DNA of 47,000 nt from Lingula anatina (Eukaryota; Brachiopoda; Lingulata; Lingulida; Lingulidae): NCBI RefSeq assembly GCF_001039355.2, contig NW_019775530.1, forward strand, positions 110,121 through 157,120. Direction: 5' to 3'. Each line of letters starts with the position of its first letter. Position 1 is the first letter of the stretch. Position numbers and translations under genes: made by a program. The notes under the pieces were generated by a model that was not told the DNA's origin, ran no database searches, and worked only from the letters and a program-made list of their open reading frames with translations. This document shows, in pieces, positions 10,580 to 22,426 of this stretch.

Positions 10580-12054
10580 GGAGAGAGAGAGAGAAAGGGG
10601 GTGGAGAGAGAGAGAGAGAGAGTGAGAGACTGACCTGGACATACAGCTGAATTTACCAAGTGTTGCGTCCACGTGGAACCGGAGCCCATAAAACAAATAA
10701 GAAATGTGTTCGATAGCAACCGCTTGCATGGATGTTCGCTTCGTGATGCAAAAGTAGTCTTGGTAGTGTTAGTTGCTTTCCTGGAAAGAACAGTTTTACA
10801 ATCGTTCATACTCTAATGAGCAAAATCTACCAAAACGCATAAAGAGGCATCTGTATTTTAACACTCCCACAAAACCATTTAAAATTATTTAATACACCAA
10901 ATGTCCACCAAATGCTATCGTCAAGTGTAAAAACCTGGGCACGTGGATAATATCTTTTTTATGATCAGTACATGACATTAAAAAACCACGTAAAATAACT
11001 TTGTTCGTCAATCATGATACAAAGTGTACTTTCATTGTAAAGGAGTAAAACCAATGCAATGCAATCTGCCTGCCTGTACATATACATACTGCAGGCTTCC
11101 TGCAGGTAATAATTATGCAGGTAGTAATTATGTAAATGTTATTTGAACGGCACAGCTATTAAATTTAACCTGCAGACAAGCTTCAGCATCCATGATTTTC
11201 TTATACCCCCTTTACACCGGACGGCGTCCTTTCTGCGACCATGAAATTTGGCATTGCTGTGGTCTTAATAAGGAGGCACGAGCATTGATTTTGTATCAGA
11301 ATGAATGCTCAATGATCGGCCAGTTGTCGGCACGTTAAGTACTATAATTTTTAACTCTCAAATGGGGCCGTACTGCTCGACGCAGAAAGGACGCCGTCCA
11401 GTGTAAAGGGGGCTTTAACTATATCCAGTAGGCTGGACGAGATGTCAATTGAATTCTACATAACATCTAATATTGTGTGACAAAAAAGTTTGATTTTCTA
11501 CAAAAACCTAAGATACATTCGTTTTATTTTGGATAATCGGACTTGTGATCTTCATTCACATCGTGTCAGATTTGTAACAAGATGAAATGAATACCAACGA
11601 GAGTAATACTTAGCTAAATATTTTCTATTATGAGAAGGAAAGAAAAGCAGAAAGAAAAAATATCAAGACAACAAAAACATCAAGATCTAGAGGAGCAATG
11701 CTATAACCAATAAAAAATATAATGATTTTATGATTGAAAGTAAAACAGAAAAAAAATGACCTGAAATAAGTAGTTTAGCTCTTACCCTAATCTTTGGTTG
11801 CGTGGTGACATCACCGCAATCTTGTTATTCCTGTTTTGCTTCTGGTATTTTTGTTCATATTCGGCGTCAGGCCAAGCCTTCTGATTTCTGTTGGCGTCTG
11901 TCGGAAATTCCTCTCCCATTTCTTCATTGGCCGTCTGTTTCAAGGTGAATATAGCACTGTTTCTATTAATGTAGACAATTAAAAAATTCAAAACCGCTAA
12001 AACAAGCAAAAATATGAACAGCCAGCGCTTATTGTCGACCAAAAACGTGTACAT
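9177..12054 (-). CDS. WSCD-like type II membrane sulfotransferase
   Basis: Exons in transcript order are 12054-11786, 10780-10635, 10146-9922 and 9565-9177. They total 1029 nt and encode 342 residues, with matching phases 2, 1, 1. Residues 1-10 are cytoplasmic; a single signal anchor follows (WLFIFLLVLAVLNFLIVYI), then a stem rich in Asn and Gln. The sulfotransferase fold shows a PAPS 5'-phosphosulfate-binding loop (LICFMGSGSTWTQHLV), a 3'-phosphate-binding segment (IILLVRNPLDALVANFNHKR) and the later YENLKNDLSGELRRLYEFL block, all in the order seen in WSCD1/2 enzymes. Those Golgi enzymes transfer sulfate to carbohydrate. The WSC domains of the vertebrate proteins are absent here. The second donor is followed by a CA/GA microsatellite. 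The substrate cannot be deduced. Confidence 0.85.
10541..10629. repeat. Compound CA/GA microsatellite in a sulfotransferase intron
   Basis: About 18 CA units (10541-10576) followed by an imperfect GA tract to 10629. It begins only a few bases from the donor of exon 2 at 10634. On the transcribed strand this is a long TC/TG tract immediately after the 5' splice site. Confidence 0.9.
11206..11412. mobile_element. MITE with 32-bp terminal inverted repeats
   Basis: The left end, positions 11206-11237, starts CCCCCTTTACACC and contains GGACGGCGTCCTTTCTGCG. It is the reverse complement of 11381-11412 with one mismatch. The 143-bp interior has no coding potential. It lies in intron 1 of the sulfotransferase gene. 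The superfamily is not identifiable because the target duplication is unclear. Confidence 0.85.
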
Positions 12055-12127
12055 CGTGACACGTTAGAAAATTCTGAATGCAATTCGGAACCACACAAAT
12101 GCTTTTAGATGATCATTGCTAAACCCC

Positions 12128-12135
12128 TATTTATA
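12128..12135 (-). promoter_or_regulatory. TATA box of the sulfotransferase gene
   Basis: TATAAATA on the minus strand, followed by GGGG, about 75 nt upstream of the ATG at 12054. Spacing is close to that of the hemerythrin TATA box. Confidence 0.55.
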
Positions 12136-12229
12136 CATATTTAACGTGGTACATGATACAATGCATTTGTTTATAAACAGGGCAATGGATTTAACTCTGT
12201 GCTTTGTGTTGATGACTGTGGGCCGCACT

Positions 12230-12560
12230 CACAATGTTAAGCTGACTATTTAGTCCGCGGATCAAAGATGGCGAATCAACTAAAAGCTTGCCGTCTAATA
12301 CCCTATAAACACTAAATAGATTCTCCGTGAGGATCACGCAATAAACATTCAAGCGGATCGGAATAGACGATCCGAGGATCTTCTGGTCCACGGATCAAAT
12401 ATGGCGGACCCTAAATGAAAGAAGAGCCGACTAATCCGCTGTTGGTCTCTAAGCTTCCGCACGCGCCTTCCTTGCAGGGTCCGGATCCATGATTTAATCC
12501 GTTTAATAGCGCGTGAAGGCGGGGAGATCATCAGAGAATTAGTCGGACCATCAGCCAATT
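12230..12560. repeat. Repeat-family copies upstream of the sulfotransferase gene
   Basis: Two blocks, at about 12245-12335 and 12380-12430, carry TAGTCCGCGGATCAAAGATGG and GTCCACGGATCAAATATGGC forms of the motif found in the MITE at 748-892. Short inverted pieces such as CCGACTAATCC and GAATTAGTCGG follow. No gene is seen. The repeat sits just upstream of a TATA promoter. Confidence 0.55.
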
Positions 12561-13750
12561 AGTCAGAGGCCCTACGTGACCGTATTTTTAAAACGCAAGC
12601 TTAATAGGCCTATAAATTCAATGCATCTCCTGATAATTACTCTTGGCGATTTTAAGAAGACTTTCCTTATAATATCATATGTAGGCTTACAAATCCAACA
12701 AAATCCGAAATGGGTTTTATGAGCAAGGTTATTTTTGATTGGAAAATCAATGATGCGACTCTGAAGATGAGTGAAAACCAATGGAGAAGCACGAATGAAG
12801 TTTTAGAATGATTTAACGTTCTCCTCGGTAAGTGCACCTTTTAAAATTTTCTTATAACTTATCTTGAACTAACTAGTAGGCTACTGTGTGTCTTAATAAT
12901 TCAGTGGAAAGAAAACATGCTGGTCTATTTGCAGTCGAAATAAACGTAGGTCTAGGCCTAGGTTTCAAGTCCCTACATCTCAAATGTGTGATTTCCACTT
13001 ATAACTGCCAAATAATATGAATTAAGTTCACTTTCATATGGGGTATTCAAATTATCATTTGACGTTCAAAATACAAATTTGAGAAATATGATCACTCAAG
13101 TCGAATTCCGATAACTTTAAATTTTCTGTATAAAACCGCCTACATGTAGGCTAAAACAGTATTAGTAGGCTAGTAGGCCTACCTCTACAAGTTTACGCGA
13201 GCGTAACATGAACTAACATTAAAATCATTTCCATGCCTCCCCTAGTTTTTACTACACCCTCATGCTCATGCGTAGATTCATTTATATTATCTATTTGTAT
13301 TTCGAAATAAGACTTTGGTGAACAATTTGAAAAGAGATGTACACAAGCCCTACATGTAGCCCTAAATGCACTGCATAGTAGGCCGGATATTTACTGTCAT
13401 GGGGCCCAAAGGAAATCGTGGAAAAATAGCATATTCACAAAATTTTCGTGAATTTTCAGCCTAAAGGCACATAGATTAAAGATGAAACTAAGTCTGGATT
13501 ACAATATGACTATTTGAATTCAAACATATTTAATTGTAAGCGTTAAAATACAAATGAAATCCACGGATACATAACAACCAACAGTGTACGAGACAGCCCA
13601 TGGCATGCTTGTTCTTCAACAAATATTTGGTTTCAATGGCTAAAAATTCAAATTCTTGAATTTAAACGATGCTGGGTCTTAGACAAAATGGAATTCAAAG
13701 CAGATTGTTTATTTTTCGAAAGGTACAAGGTATTTTCGGGATTCCAGGTT
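12560..13750. other. Intergenic, no gene seen
   Basis: AT-rich spacer with several TAGGCCTA-type short repeats near 12950-13180. No splice-bounded coding sequence was found on either strand. Confidence 0.4.
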
Positions 13751-13973
13751 TTTGGTAGTCATGTCTTGCTATTGTTTCAGCGCCCTCTTGCGCGCAGCGA
13801 TCACTTCAATTTCAAGATGGCGAAAAAAGATGTCTGCTAGAGATACTTCCAAATATGGGCATTCACGTGCATGGAACGTGAAAATCTCTAATGTGATTGG
13901 ACAACTTGCGTCACATGTTACGGGAGTTTGTGTACATAGCGACCGCACTAGTACATGTTTTTGACTTGTCAGG
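13750..13973 (+). other. Possible 5' non-coding exon of the WW/coiled-coil gene
   Basis: A GC-richer stretch ends in a strong donor (CAGG|GTAAGA, GT at 13974) and contains the only ATGGCG context nearby, which is closed after seven codons. A 70-codon frame from 13752 has no recognisable content. No ATG here joins in the correct phase to the exon at 14529. Either the exon is untranslated, with translation starting inside 14529-14758 (for example at the ATG at about 14611), or the true first exon lies elsewhere. Confidence 0.3.
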
Positions 13974-14528
13974 GTAAGACGCGTTTTTCAGTCCCTCGTG
14001 GTTTTGGCGACATTTTGCAAAAAGTTGAAATAGATTTGTCTTAATGAAGAGGTGGATGGGCATTGGGACGTGTTTCATTTGTGGCGCTTATAGAAGAATG
14101 ATTTCTTCAAGAATTTTTCAGACGGGCGCATGGCCTCACGTGGATGACCAATAGTCATTACAGATTTGATTAATTCTGACACATTCCATTTTTAAACCTT
14201 TTGAAATGCTCGGATCTAATTTGATTTTCTTTTATCTTCAGAACACAGTATTTCGAGCCAAGTTTTAACTTGACAGAGAGAAGAAAGCGACATTTTCGTA
14301 TAGTACAAATGTAAGTAACATTCGCAATGTTGCAATTTGGTTTTGGTTTCATTTTTCAGTGATACTTACAAACCCCCATCAACAAATTCTCACATACATT
14401 AGTTTGGATATTTCTTATGATGCACTTCCATTCATGATGTTTTGTTTTTTTAGATATTATAACACTATTGTCACATGTTCAATGAATCTGATCTTCAGCT
14501 TTTCATTTAAGAAATTTCTAATTTATAG

Positions 14529-16534
14529 GTTGAATCGTCGGAAGCAGCAGCACCCCGGGCGGCTTCCAGAACCGAGGGGGGGACCACCACCACCTGGAGT
14601 AGGGCGGGGCATGCCCCTGCACCCAGGGATGCTCCCCCCAGGTCTGGCACCCCCAGGGAGGAGGGGAGGCATGTTGGGAGACCTGCCCCCGCCTCCAATA
14701 GGGAAAGGATCCCTGGTGCGTCAGACCCAGTGTCTGACAGGACAAGAGCTTAGAGAAGGTAGATATTTATACCAATGTCGTTAATTGTAAATGAGTTTTT
14801 AAAATTGATATCTATTGTATGATAACAAAGGGTGAAAGCAATTTTATGAAATTAACAGTTATCTATTTTATGATATTACCTGTTTAGTATATCATGTGTA
14901 TCATTCAGGCCTGTGGCCAGCTATTTCAAAGAGAGGTAGGACTTTTTTCTGAAGAAATGGATCTAATTTTTAATCCTGTACCTTAAGAAATGACTTAGAA
15001 CCTAGATCAAATGTTTGATTCTGAGTCAATGCCTTTTGGCCAAATTGGCAGTTCTCATTAGCCCCCCCCCCCCCTTTCCCCTCCCAACATACATGGTTGT
15101 CATTCTTACAGATAGAATTGTCAGCTAGGGAACTTTTGGCATTTAGATATATCCATGGTGGCTGTTTTCTTTATAAGTGCAAAGAGCATTTGCAGTAGTT
15201 TTTTGTCAAGAGAAGTGCTCTTTTTCATTTCATGCATGGCACTTTTTAACCTGCAGATATATAGTAGATTTATAATGACATTGATAGTAATTAGGAAGTT
15301 AGTTACAGTTATAGTAAATAAGTAGTTAATGACAATTATAGTAATACAATAGTCAGAATGAGTAAAAGGATATAAAAGTACAAGATAGATGCTATATGTT
15401 TCACAAGCAAGTAGTTATCATTGTGGAAGCATTACCATCATTGTACCATTAGCATATTTTTGCATAGCATAGGCAACAGCTTCTGAACTATCAATTATTT
15501 AGTTCTGCTAATTTGTAATTTTGTAATGGGACTGGCATGTAAGTTTGCAAACTGCCTAAATCCAGATAATAATTGAAAGTAGTGAAAATTGGTGAAAAAC
15601 ATGGTAGAAAAGTAATCATCTGTTTCTGGTTGGGTAGTTATTACTATTTGTTTCTGCATGACAGTTAGAAAAATAAACACTGCTTCTGTTGGCTTGATTT
15701 TGGCCAAGCTTTAAACATGAAGTGCAATATTTAGTAGTCACATTTAGTGGTGATCCACCCATAAAATTTTAGCCCCCCCGCCTTTCCTTTGACATCCTTG
15801 GCCTCTGACTTTTTAAGTTTAAAATCATTATTCTGTTAGTTGGAGTAAAACTACTAAACGTTACATTCTTTCTATGGTAATGGTAGTATTAGTGTTTAAT
15901 TTGTGTTATTATAAAAAAAATTATTGTTATTATTTAGGTGAGGTTGTTAAGTGCCTAGTATTGTTGAATTGAATCAGTCTGGTTGTGATCTCACTTCCTG
16001 CCTCCCTTTCAGCTCATTCTCCCAGTGGCAGAGCCCCGCCACCTCCGCGTCAGATGCCTGAGATGGAGATGGAGATGGACGTCCGTGACCCCTTTTTCTA
16101 CACCGGGGAACTCCGCACTGACCCTGAGGTAGTCGCTCCAGACTACCCCTTTGGCTGCCGTCCAGGGGCCCACAAGAACAGCCTCTTGGGGCTCCCAAAG
16201 GGAGAGTATCTAAGCCTTCCTCAGCGCTGTGCAAGAAGGGGCTCCAAACCCCCTACCATGGAGTACAGTCCGCAATTGCCGGATTTTGTCAACAAGATGC
16301 TCTTTGGACGACTCGTCTTTGAGCCACAGCCCAACTGTCGGAAAGACCCTCGTTCTCCGGAGTTCCACGTCAAGGACCCCGAGTTCCCACAGATCTATCT
16401 GTTTGCCAACCTAAACATGCTCCCTAGACCTAGCGATATCCGGGGCCCGCGTCCTGCCGAAGAAGGCCAAGTGTGTGTGCCGCCGAAAGCACGTATGCGC
16501 TTCATCAACACTGAGCGTCCAATGGGACTGGCAG
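14529..16534 (+). CDS. Exons 1-2: proline-rich N-terminus and unrecognised domain
   Basis: Exon 1 is 14529-14758 and exon 2 is 16013-16534. Exon 1 encodes Pro/Gly-rich sequence (PPPPGVGRGMPLHPGMLPPG), with the frame fixed by the phase-1 join to exon 2. Another frame of exon 1 is also open but stops just before the donor. Exon 2 (about 173 residues) starts PPPPRQMPEMEMEMDVRDP and continues with a dense, globular-looking sequence rich in Pro and aromatic residues (DPFFYTGELRTDPE, DFVNKMLFGRLVFEPQPNC, FPQIYLFANLNMLPRP). I do not recognise this domain. Exon 1 may need an upstream partner exon ending in phase 2, because its first base completes a codon. Confidence 0.7.
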
Positions 16535-19500
16535 GTATGTGGACTTTCTCAAAAACACTCTCTCTCTCTCTTTATATATCCTTTGGTTTGATTGCAGTAC
16601 TTAATACATAAATATATGTTGGTATGTATATTACCAATTATACCATATAATCTGTATAATTTAGTCATAAATTATTTAATTGATGTGATGGTGAAATTGT
16701 GCTATTAACATACAATAGAGGTTATAATGTAAATCATACTATATATATATAGTCTTCTTATATAGTATTATGCATGCCTGTATGTTTCCAGCTTGCGTGG
16801 ATGACAGGAATAGGGGAAAGCCTATTGGAAAGATGTTGGTCTGTGACCAGTTGGTGCTCTATGAAGACTGGCACCCACCAATGTGGGAACCACCACAGGA
16901 AGGTAGGCTTGGATTGTTCTAGTTATGATGTGCTTTGTATTTGGATGTTTCAAGTTGATATGCCAATTCTATTCATGTGTATTATGTGTGGTGCATAGGC
17001 CACTCCTGTTTTATTGTTACATAAGGTCACTATACTTATACATAAGCTAAACAGGCTTGTTTAATTATGCATGTACCTGTACATGTAGCAACTTTTCAGA
17101 AACAATTTTGCTGTTGCCAATGCTTAGTAGTTAAATAAATATTTAGATATTGCATTTTTTTTATTTCTTTCACTTTAAATTTCCCCTTAAACTGCTTTTA
17201 AAATCATAATAAATACTGCTAATAATATATCATGCTCTAGCTAATTGTGTTATTTTTAAATGTTGATAATTTTCTTTCCCCAGAACTTGAAGAGTATGCA
17301 GCTGCCTGCCTTGGCATTGACCTGGAGGAAGAGCCTGGGTTGACCACCATTGCTAAAGATGGGGTCAGAGCGGATTTACCTGTGGAATGGACACCTTGGT
17401 AAGATATGACCTTTAATCATGGCGGGGAGACGGTTTTGTAGTTGTAGACATTTTCATTTTACTATTAAAAGCTGTTTTGAAGGGAACTGTGAATTTCAAA
17501 GAGAAATTAGTGGAATCTGTTCTGTCTACCCCTCTCCCCTCACCCTCAGTTCCGATTTCTTTTATAATCTCCTTTATATTTAATATAGTGAAATCCAATC
17601 CCCTCACCTTCTATCCCCACTCTCCTCCCAGTTCCAGTTTATTTTGTACTCTCTTTTATATTTTAGTAAGTTTTGTGTGCTGTTCAACCTTTCAGCTAGG
17701 ACCTAATTGACATCCGTGTAAGCCCCCCCCCCCCTCCTCTTCCACCTCAGTTACAGTTTCTCGTATACTCATACTTTCGTATTTAGTTTATTGTGTGGTT
17801 CACTATTTCAGCCAGGACCTCAGTGGTGACATCTATTACTTTAACCGCCTGACTGGCGAGTGCTCCTGGGATCATCCCAAAGACAGCTATTTCAGGAGCG
17901 AGATCCCTGCACAAAGAAAATGGATTCAGGAGAATGAGCGCAGGAAAAAAGCATTGGAAGAAGGTAAAACTTTGCTATCTTGAGAAAAGTGTCTGCTGAT
18001 TCCACATTTCAAATCATGACCTCTGTTGTTTGGATATGTTTCTTGGATATTCTTCCCTGTAAGTGTTGCTTTTCATGGATCTACAGTGACAGATTCCTGT
18101 TTTGAACTCTTTGAACTGTGTTGTTGCATATGATTAAAATTATACTGTTTGTTTTTATTGACAATAGAGAAGGCAGCAAAAGAAAAGGCGGCTCAAGAAA
18201 AGTTGATGAAAAAGAAAAAGGGGAAGAAAAAGAAGAAAGCTGAGCTTCAGGTAAGGGATTTATTTATATTTTTGAAAAAAATAATTAGCCAAAACAGATT
18301 CTGTCAAAATATTTAGATAAGTTTTTGGAGGTATAATTGTCTTTTATTTCAGCAAGCAGCTTGTAATGGAAAATTACCTAGTCAGGTCTTACAGTTCAAA
18401 TAAGCACTTGTTTACATCCAACCATATAGGTATATAGGAAAATTTTTATTTCTGAAAGATTTGAATTATGTGACACTTGAAATTAAAGCAATCTGCTATT
18501 TAAAAATCCCCCATCAATTTGATGTTCCAGCTCCTTTGTATTCTAATCAAAGGTAAGACTGTGTGCAGTTACTTCTTCTGCGGTTTTCTTTTATCCTTTC
18601 TGTACTTCCAGCTTGTTTTGAAGTTCATATTCTGAGTTTGAGCTCTTTGTTTTACTTTCAGTTTCCCCTTTGGTGATTCTATTCCTCAATCTTATATTCT
18701 TTTCTATATCTTTTTTTCTAACAATAATATATGTGCATGCAATCTAGTTTTAGCTTGGAGTTTTAGCTTAGCTGTCTGCACTTTTTATGTCTTTGTTTGT
18801 TTGGTCATTTTTGATTTGATTTTTCTTTTAAATGTTTAAATGCACAAGCAGTTTTAAAGTGAAATGTTTAGGTAACTTTGCTTGTTGGGGTTCATCATCA
18901 TGCTATTTTAAAGTAAAGAGTGTCTGATGATACTGTATATATATGATAATGTGGTTGATTGAGATACGAAATGGCAAATGTGTTAGATGGTATGGGTATG
19001 AAGGGGTTGTTATTTACCTGATAATTGTGTTTGTTGTGAGGTGCTTGTCACATCCAAGCACATTAGGAAGGCTGTTCCAGTTATTCTTAGCCTATGTCAC
19101 ATTTACTGCTTATAAGCTTTTGTAGTTTCCCATGATTTTAAAAGATTTTATATGATAAAAATGTAATTGAATATTGAACTTTTTGTATACATTTATGAAA
19201 ATCTTGTGCTGTTTGTGTGGATAATAGATAGAGACTTTATTTCTTATGTTATAATATTAGGAGGCTGATATGGAGTCTGATCAGTCCTATTACCAGGGTA
19301 CACCAACTGGAGTGAGTACTGTGATTACTTACATAATTTTAACACATCATATTTACTTTTTGTGATAAATATAATTTTGCTGCTCTCAATTTCATTGTCT
19401 TTGACAAAAATTGATTTTCCATACCGTCTTTCGAACTTTGAAATACTTTGCTTTTTTCTCTCTTTTACTTAAAATGTTGCTTGGGGGGTAGAGTTACATA

Positions 19501-22395
19501 TTTCATTATTTGTTTCGTTGATATTTTTTTTTATAAAACCTGAACAACAACAGATATATTGATATTCCTAATATTTCCCTAGGAGACTGACCCCAGACCT
19601 AGCCCAATGCAATCTGCTAGGGTAAGTATTCAATTTGTCGTCTTTTTTATTTAAAATTTGTGGCTTAAATTCTATGTTTTATTTTCTAGTGGTATTCTTT
19701 TGGATTCACATTTTTTTCTCTTTAACAAGCAGCTCCATATCTTTAAGCTCCAATCAGTTTGCCTTGCTCTCAGGACTTGGGGAGGGGGGATTTTGGTTGG
19801 AATGCCATATACTTGCCTATGAAAGCATGTGCAAGTTAGATGATGATGGATGATTTTTTCTATTTTGTATAGGATTTCCTTGCCGCAGACCAGAGAATGG
19901 CAGAAGAAAGGGCTGCTTTCAGAAAGTGCATGCAGGAGGTATTGTATTATACACGCCATTTTCAACAGTAACATATAGCACATATGACAGCCCCTTACAA
20001 CTTCTGTTCAACTTCAGGTGTTAGTCCTTCGAGAACTTGAAACCTTTTTCCCCCCTTTTCTTTTTCATGTCTCACAAATTAAATTCTTTTATCTATATCT
20101 CACTGGTTATGCAGTGCCTATCCTGTGAAAGAGTAAGAGAAAAGTTATAATCTGATTATGAATATGAAGAGAGCGCATTGACATTGATCATTCTGGCCTC
20201 TGTTTATTCCTGGTTATTGACATTTTCAGGGTGGAGACATCAAACAACATGCTCTCCGAGCCATGAAGGTAAGGGTCAGTTATTTTCAAAGATTATTGTC
20301 TGTAATCAATTTTTTATGTTTATCAATGAAGGCAATACTCTGGTTCAGACACCATGGTGCTTACATCTCCATTTTTTTTAGTCTGACATGTTACTGACAC
20401 TACTGCATGATTTCTCATATTTGATACTTTCAAATATTACAGTTATTTATTATCTGTCATTTCAGACTCCTGCTCCTCAACAGCCAGCACCTTTAGGAGT
20501 CATCAAGGTTGGTATTGATTTTATTTGAAAAAAAAAAAATAAAAAAACTAGTACTATCAGGTTTGCAGTAGGACCCCCAAAAATATAATTGACATTACCA
20601 TATGTTTAAAAGTTGAGATTTTTTGTGCAGATCTTAAATGTAAATTCATTGAGAAATGTTGAAAATTAAATTTTTTATTATATTTATTTGAATGTTGTTT
20701 TATTTATAGCCAAGTGGTGCCAGAGGACAAGCGGCAGATTTGGATAGAGTCAGAAAAGAGGTGAGTTTTTACGATAAAGGAGACCTACATAAGTAATATT
20801 ACAGTGTGGTAATTTTTTTTAAGTTTGTTATTATTTAAAAGGTCATATCCACACATGTTTGTGTGTGTACTTTATGTTAAACAAAATTTGTAATTAAGTT
20901 CTCAATTATATTTCAGGCTGCAGAAATACTACAGCTTACTCAGCCTAAAGAAGAGGTGAGCTTTCATACAAAACTGAAAAAGCTATTTTTATAACAACCC
21001 TTTCATACTTGAATTTAAACACTGGTTTGGTATGGTTTCTGTTTTTTTAATTGTATCTCATATACCCTTTCAGGTTCCTGAACTCAAAAAGCCAGTTATG
21101 ATGCCCTCCTTCAGAGTGAGTATATTTTCAGAGCCTAATGCAGTCCACATTTACTTGTTAATTTTACTACAATTTCAAATTTTAAACATAAATGAGTGAT
21201 ATTCAGAGAATGCTCCCGGCCTGCTCCCAGCCTCTGTTAACATTATTGGGAAGCAAGTCATTTTACACTATTCTCTCAATTCCAGTCTTGCAGCTCAAGA
21301 GATCCAAAAGAACAATACAAGGAAATAAGAGGGGAGGAGGAAAGAATCAGAAAGGAGGTGAGGGACTTGTTTCTTAGATTCCTTATCTTCATCATCATCG
21401 TCATCAATATAATCATTGCCAATTTTTTGACATGTTTCATTGTCCTTGGCTCAGGTCTGTTTTTTTTTTCCTTTCTACTTTTTATTCTGCGCGTGTTTCT
21501 GTTCTGTCTGATGCTTCTTGTGAGTTTGGTAAGCTTACTTGTATATTAGCAGATCCAGTAATGTGACGATAATTTCTTTTTCACTTTCATTTTTTAAAAT
21601 TTTTTCATTACTTTTACTTCAGGCTGCAGAAATCCTTCAGCTTACCAAGCCTAAAGAGCCGCCCAAAGACAAGGTAAGCTATTATACTGAAACAGGAAAA
21701 TAATAGATGCAGTTAATCTTTTATTTAAATTTTGCTTCTGGAATTTAAAAAAGTGTTTTGTTAAGAAATGGTGTTTCTTTATTATTTCAGATCCTTGAAC
21801 TAAATCTGCCTCCCCCAATGTCAGTGAGTATACATATTCATGTAATATGGGTATTTATTATCATTGCTCCGTTCAGATCATTTATCATCAATAGAATAAT
21901 CTTTTCAAAAATGTTTCTTATTTGTTAAATATTCACATATTGTAGATTAATACCGTGAAGCATGTTCTTAAATGACATTTCCTTAATTACAGTCTCTCAG
22001 TGCAAAGGATCCAAAAGCTGAAGAGGAGAGAGTTAGAAAAGAGGTAAGGCACTTGTTACAGAGATTTCTTATCATTTTCATTGTCATCAATATAATGATG
22101 CCTGCTAATCTTTAGATCTTACTCATGTGTTTGTGTTACTATTAGAGAATTAATCTCTTAATTTGTTTTTTTTTTCTTTGCTCCAGGCTGCTGAAATCCT
22201 ACAGCTTACTCAGCAAAGAGACAAGGTGAGCCTTGTACAAAAAAAAAAAAAAGGAAAATATTAAATGAGATTAATATTTAACACTAAGATTTATATTTAG
22301 AATATGATATGATGTTTTTTTAGTAATCGTGTTTCCTTATTATTTCAGGTTCTTGATCTCGATATGCCTCCTCCTATGCCATCCTATAAAGTGAG

Positions 22396-22426
<31 letters not shown>

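Noticed and set aside
13752-13964. Plus-strand 70-codon open frame
   Set aside because: No recognisable content, and it ends before the nearby strong donor. It does not join in phase to the exon at 14529.
14507-14745. Minus-strand open frames over exon 1 of the WW gene
   Set aside because: They are shadows of the GC-rich proline-coding exon.
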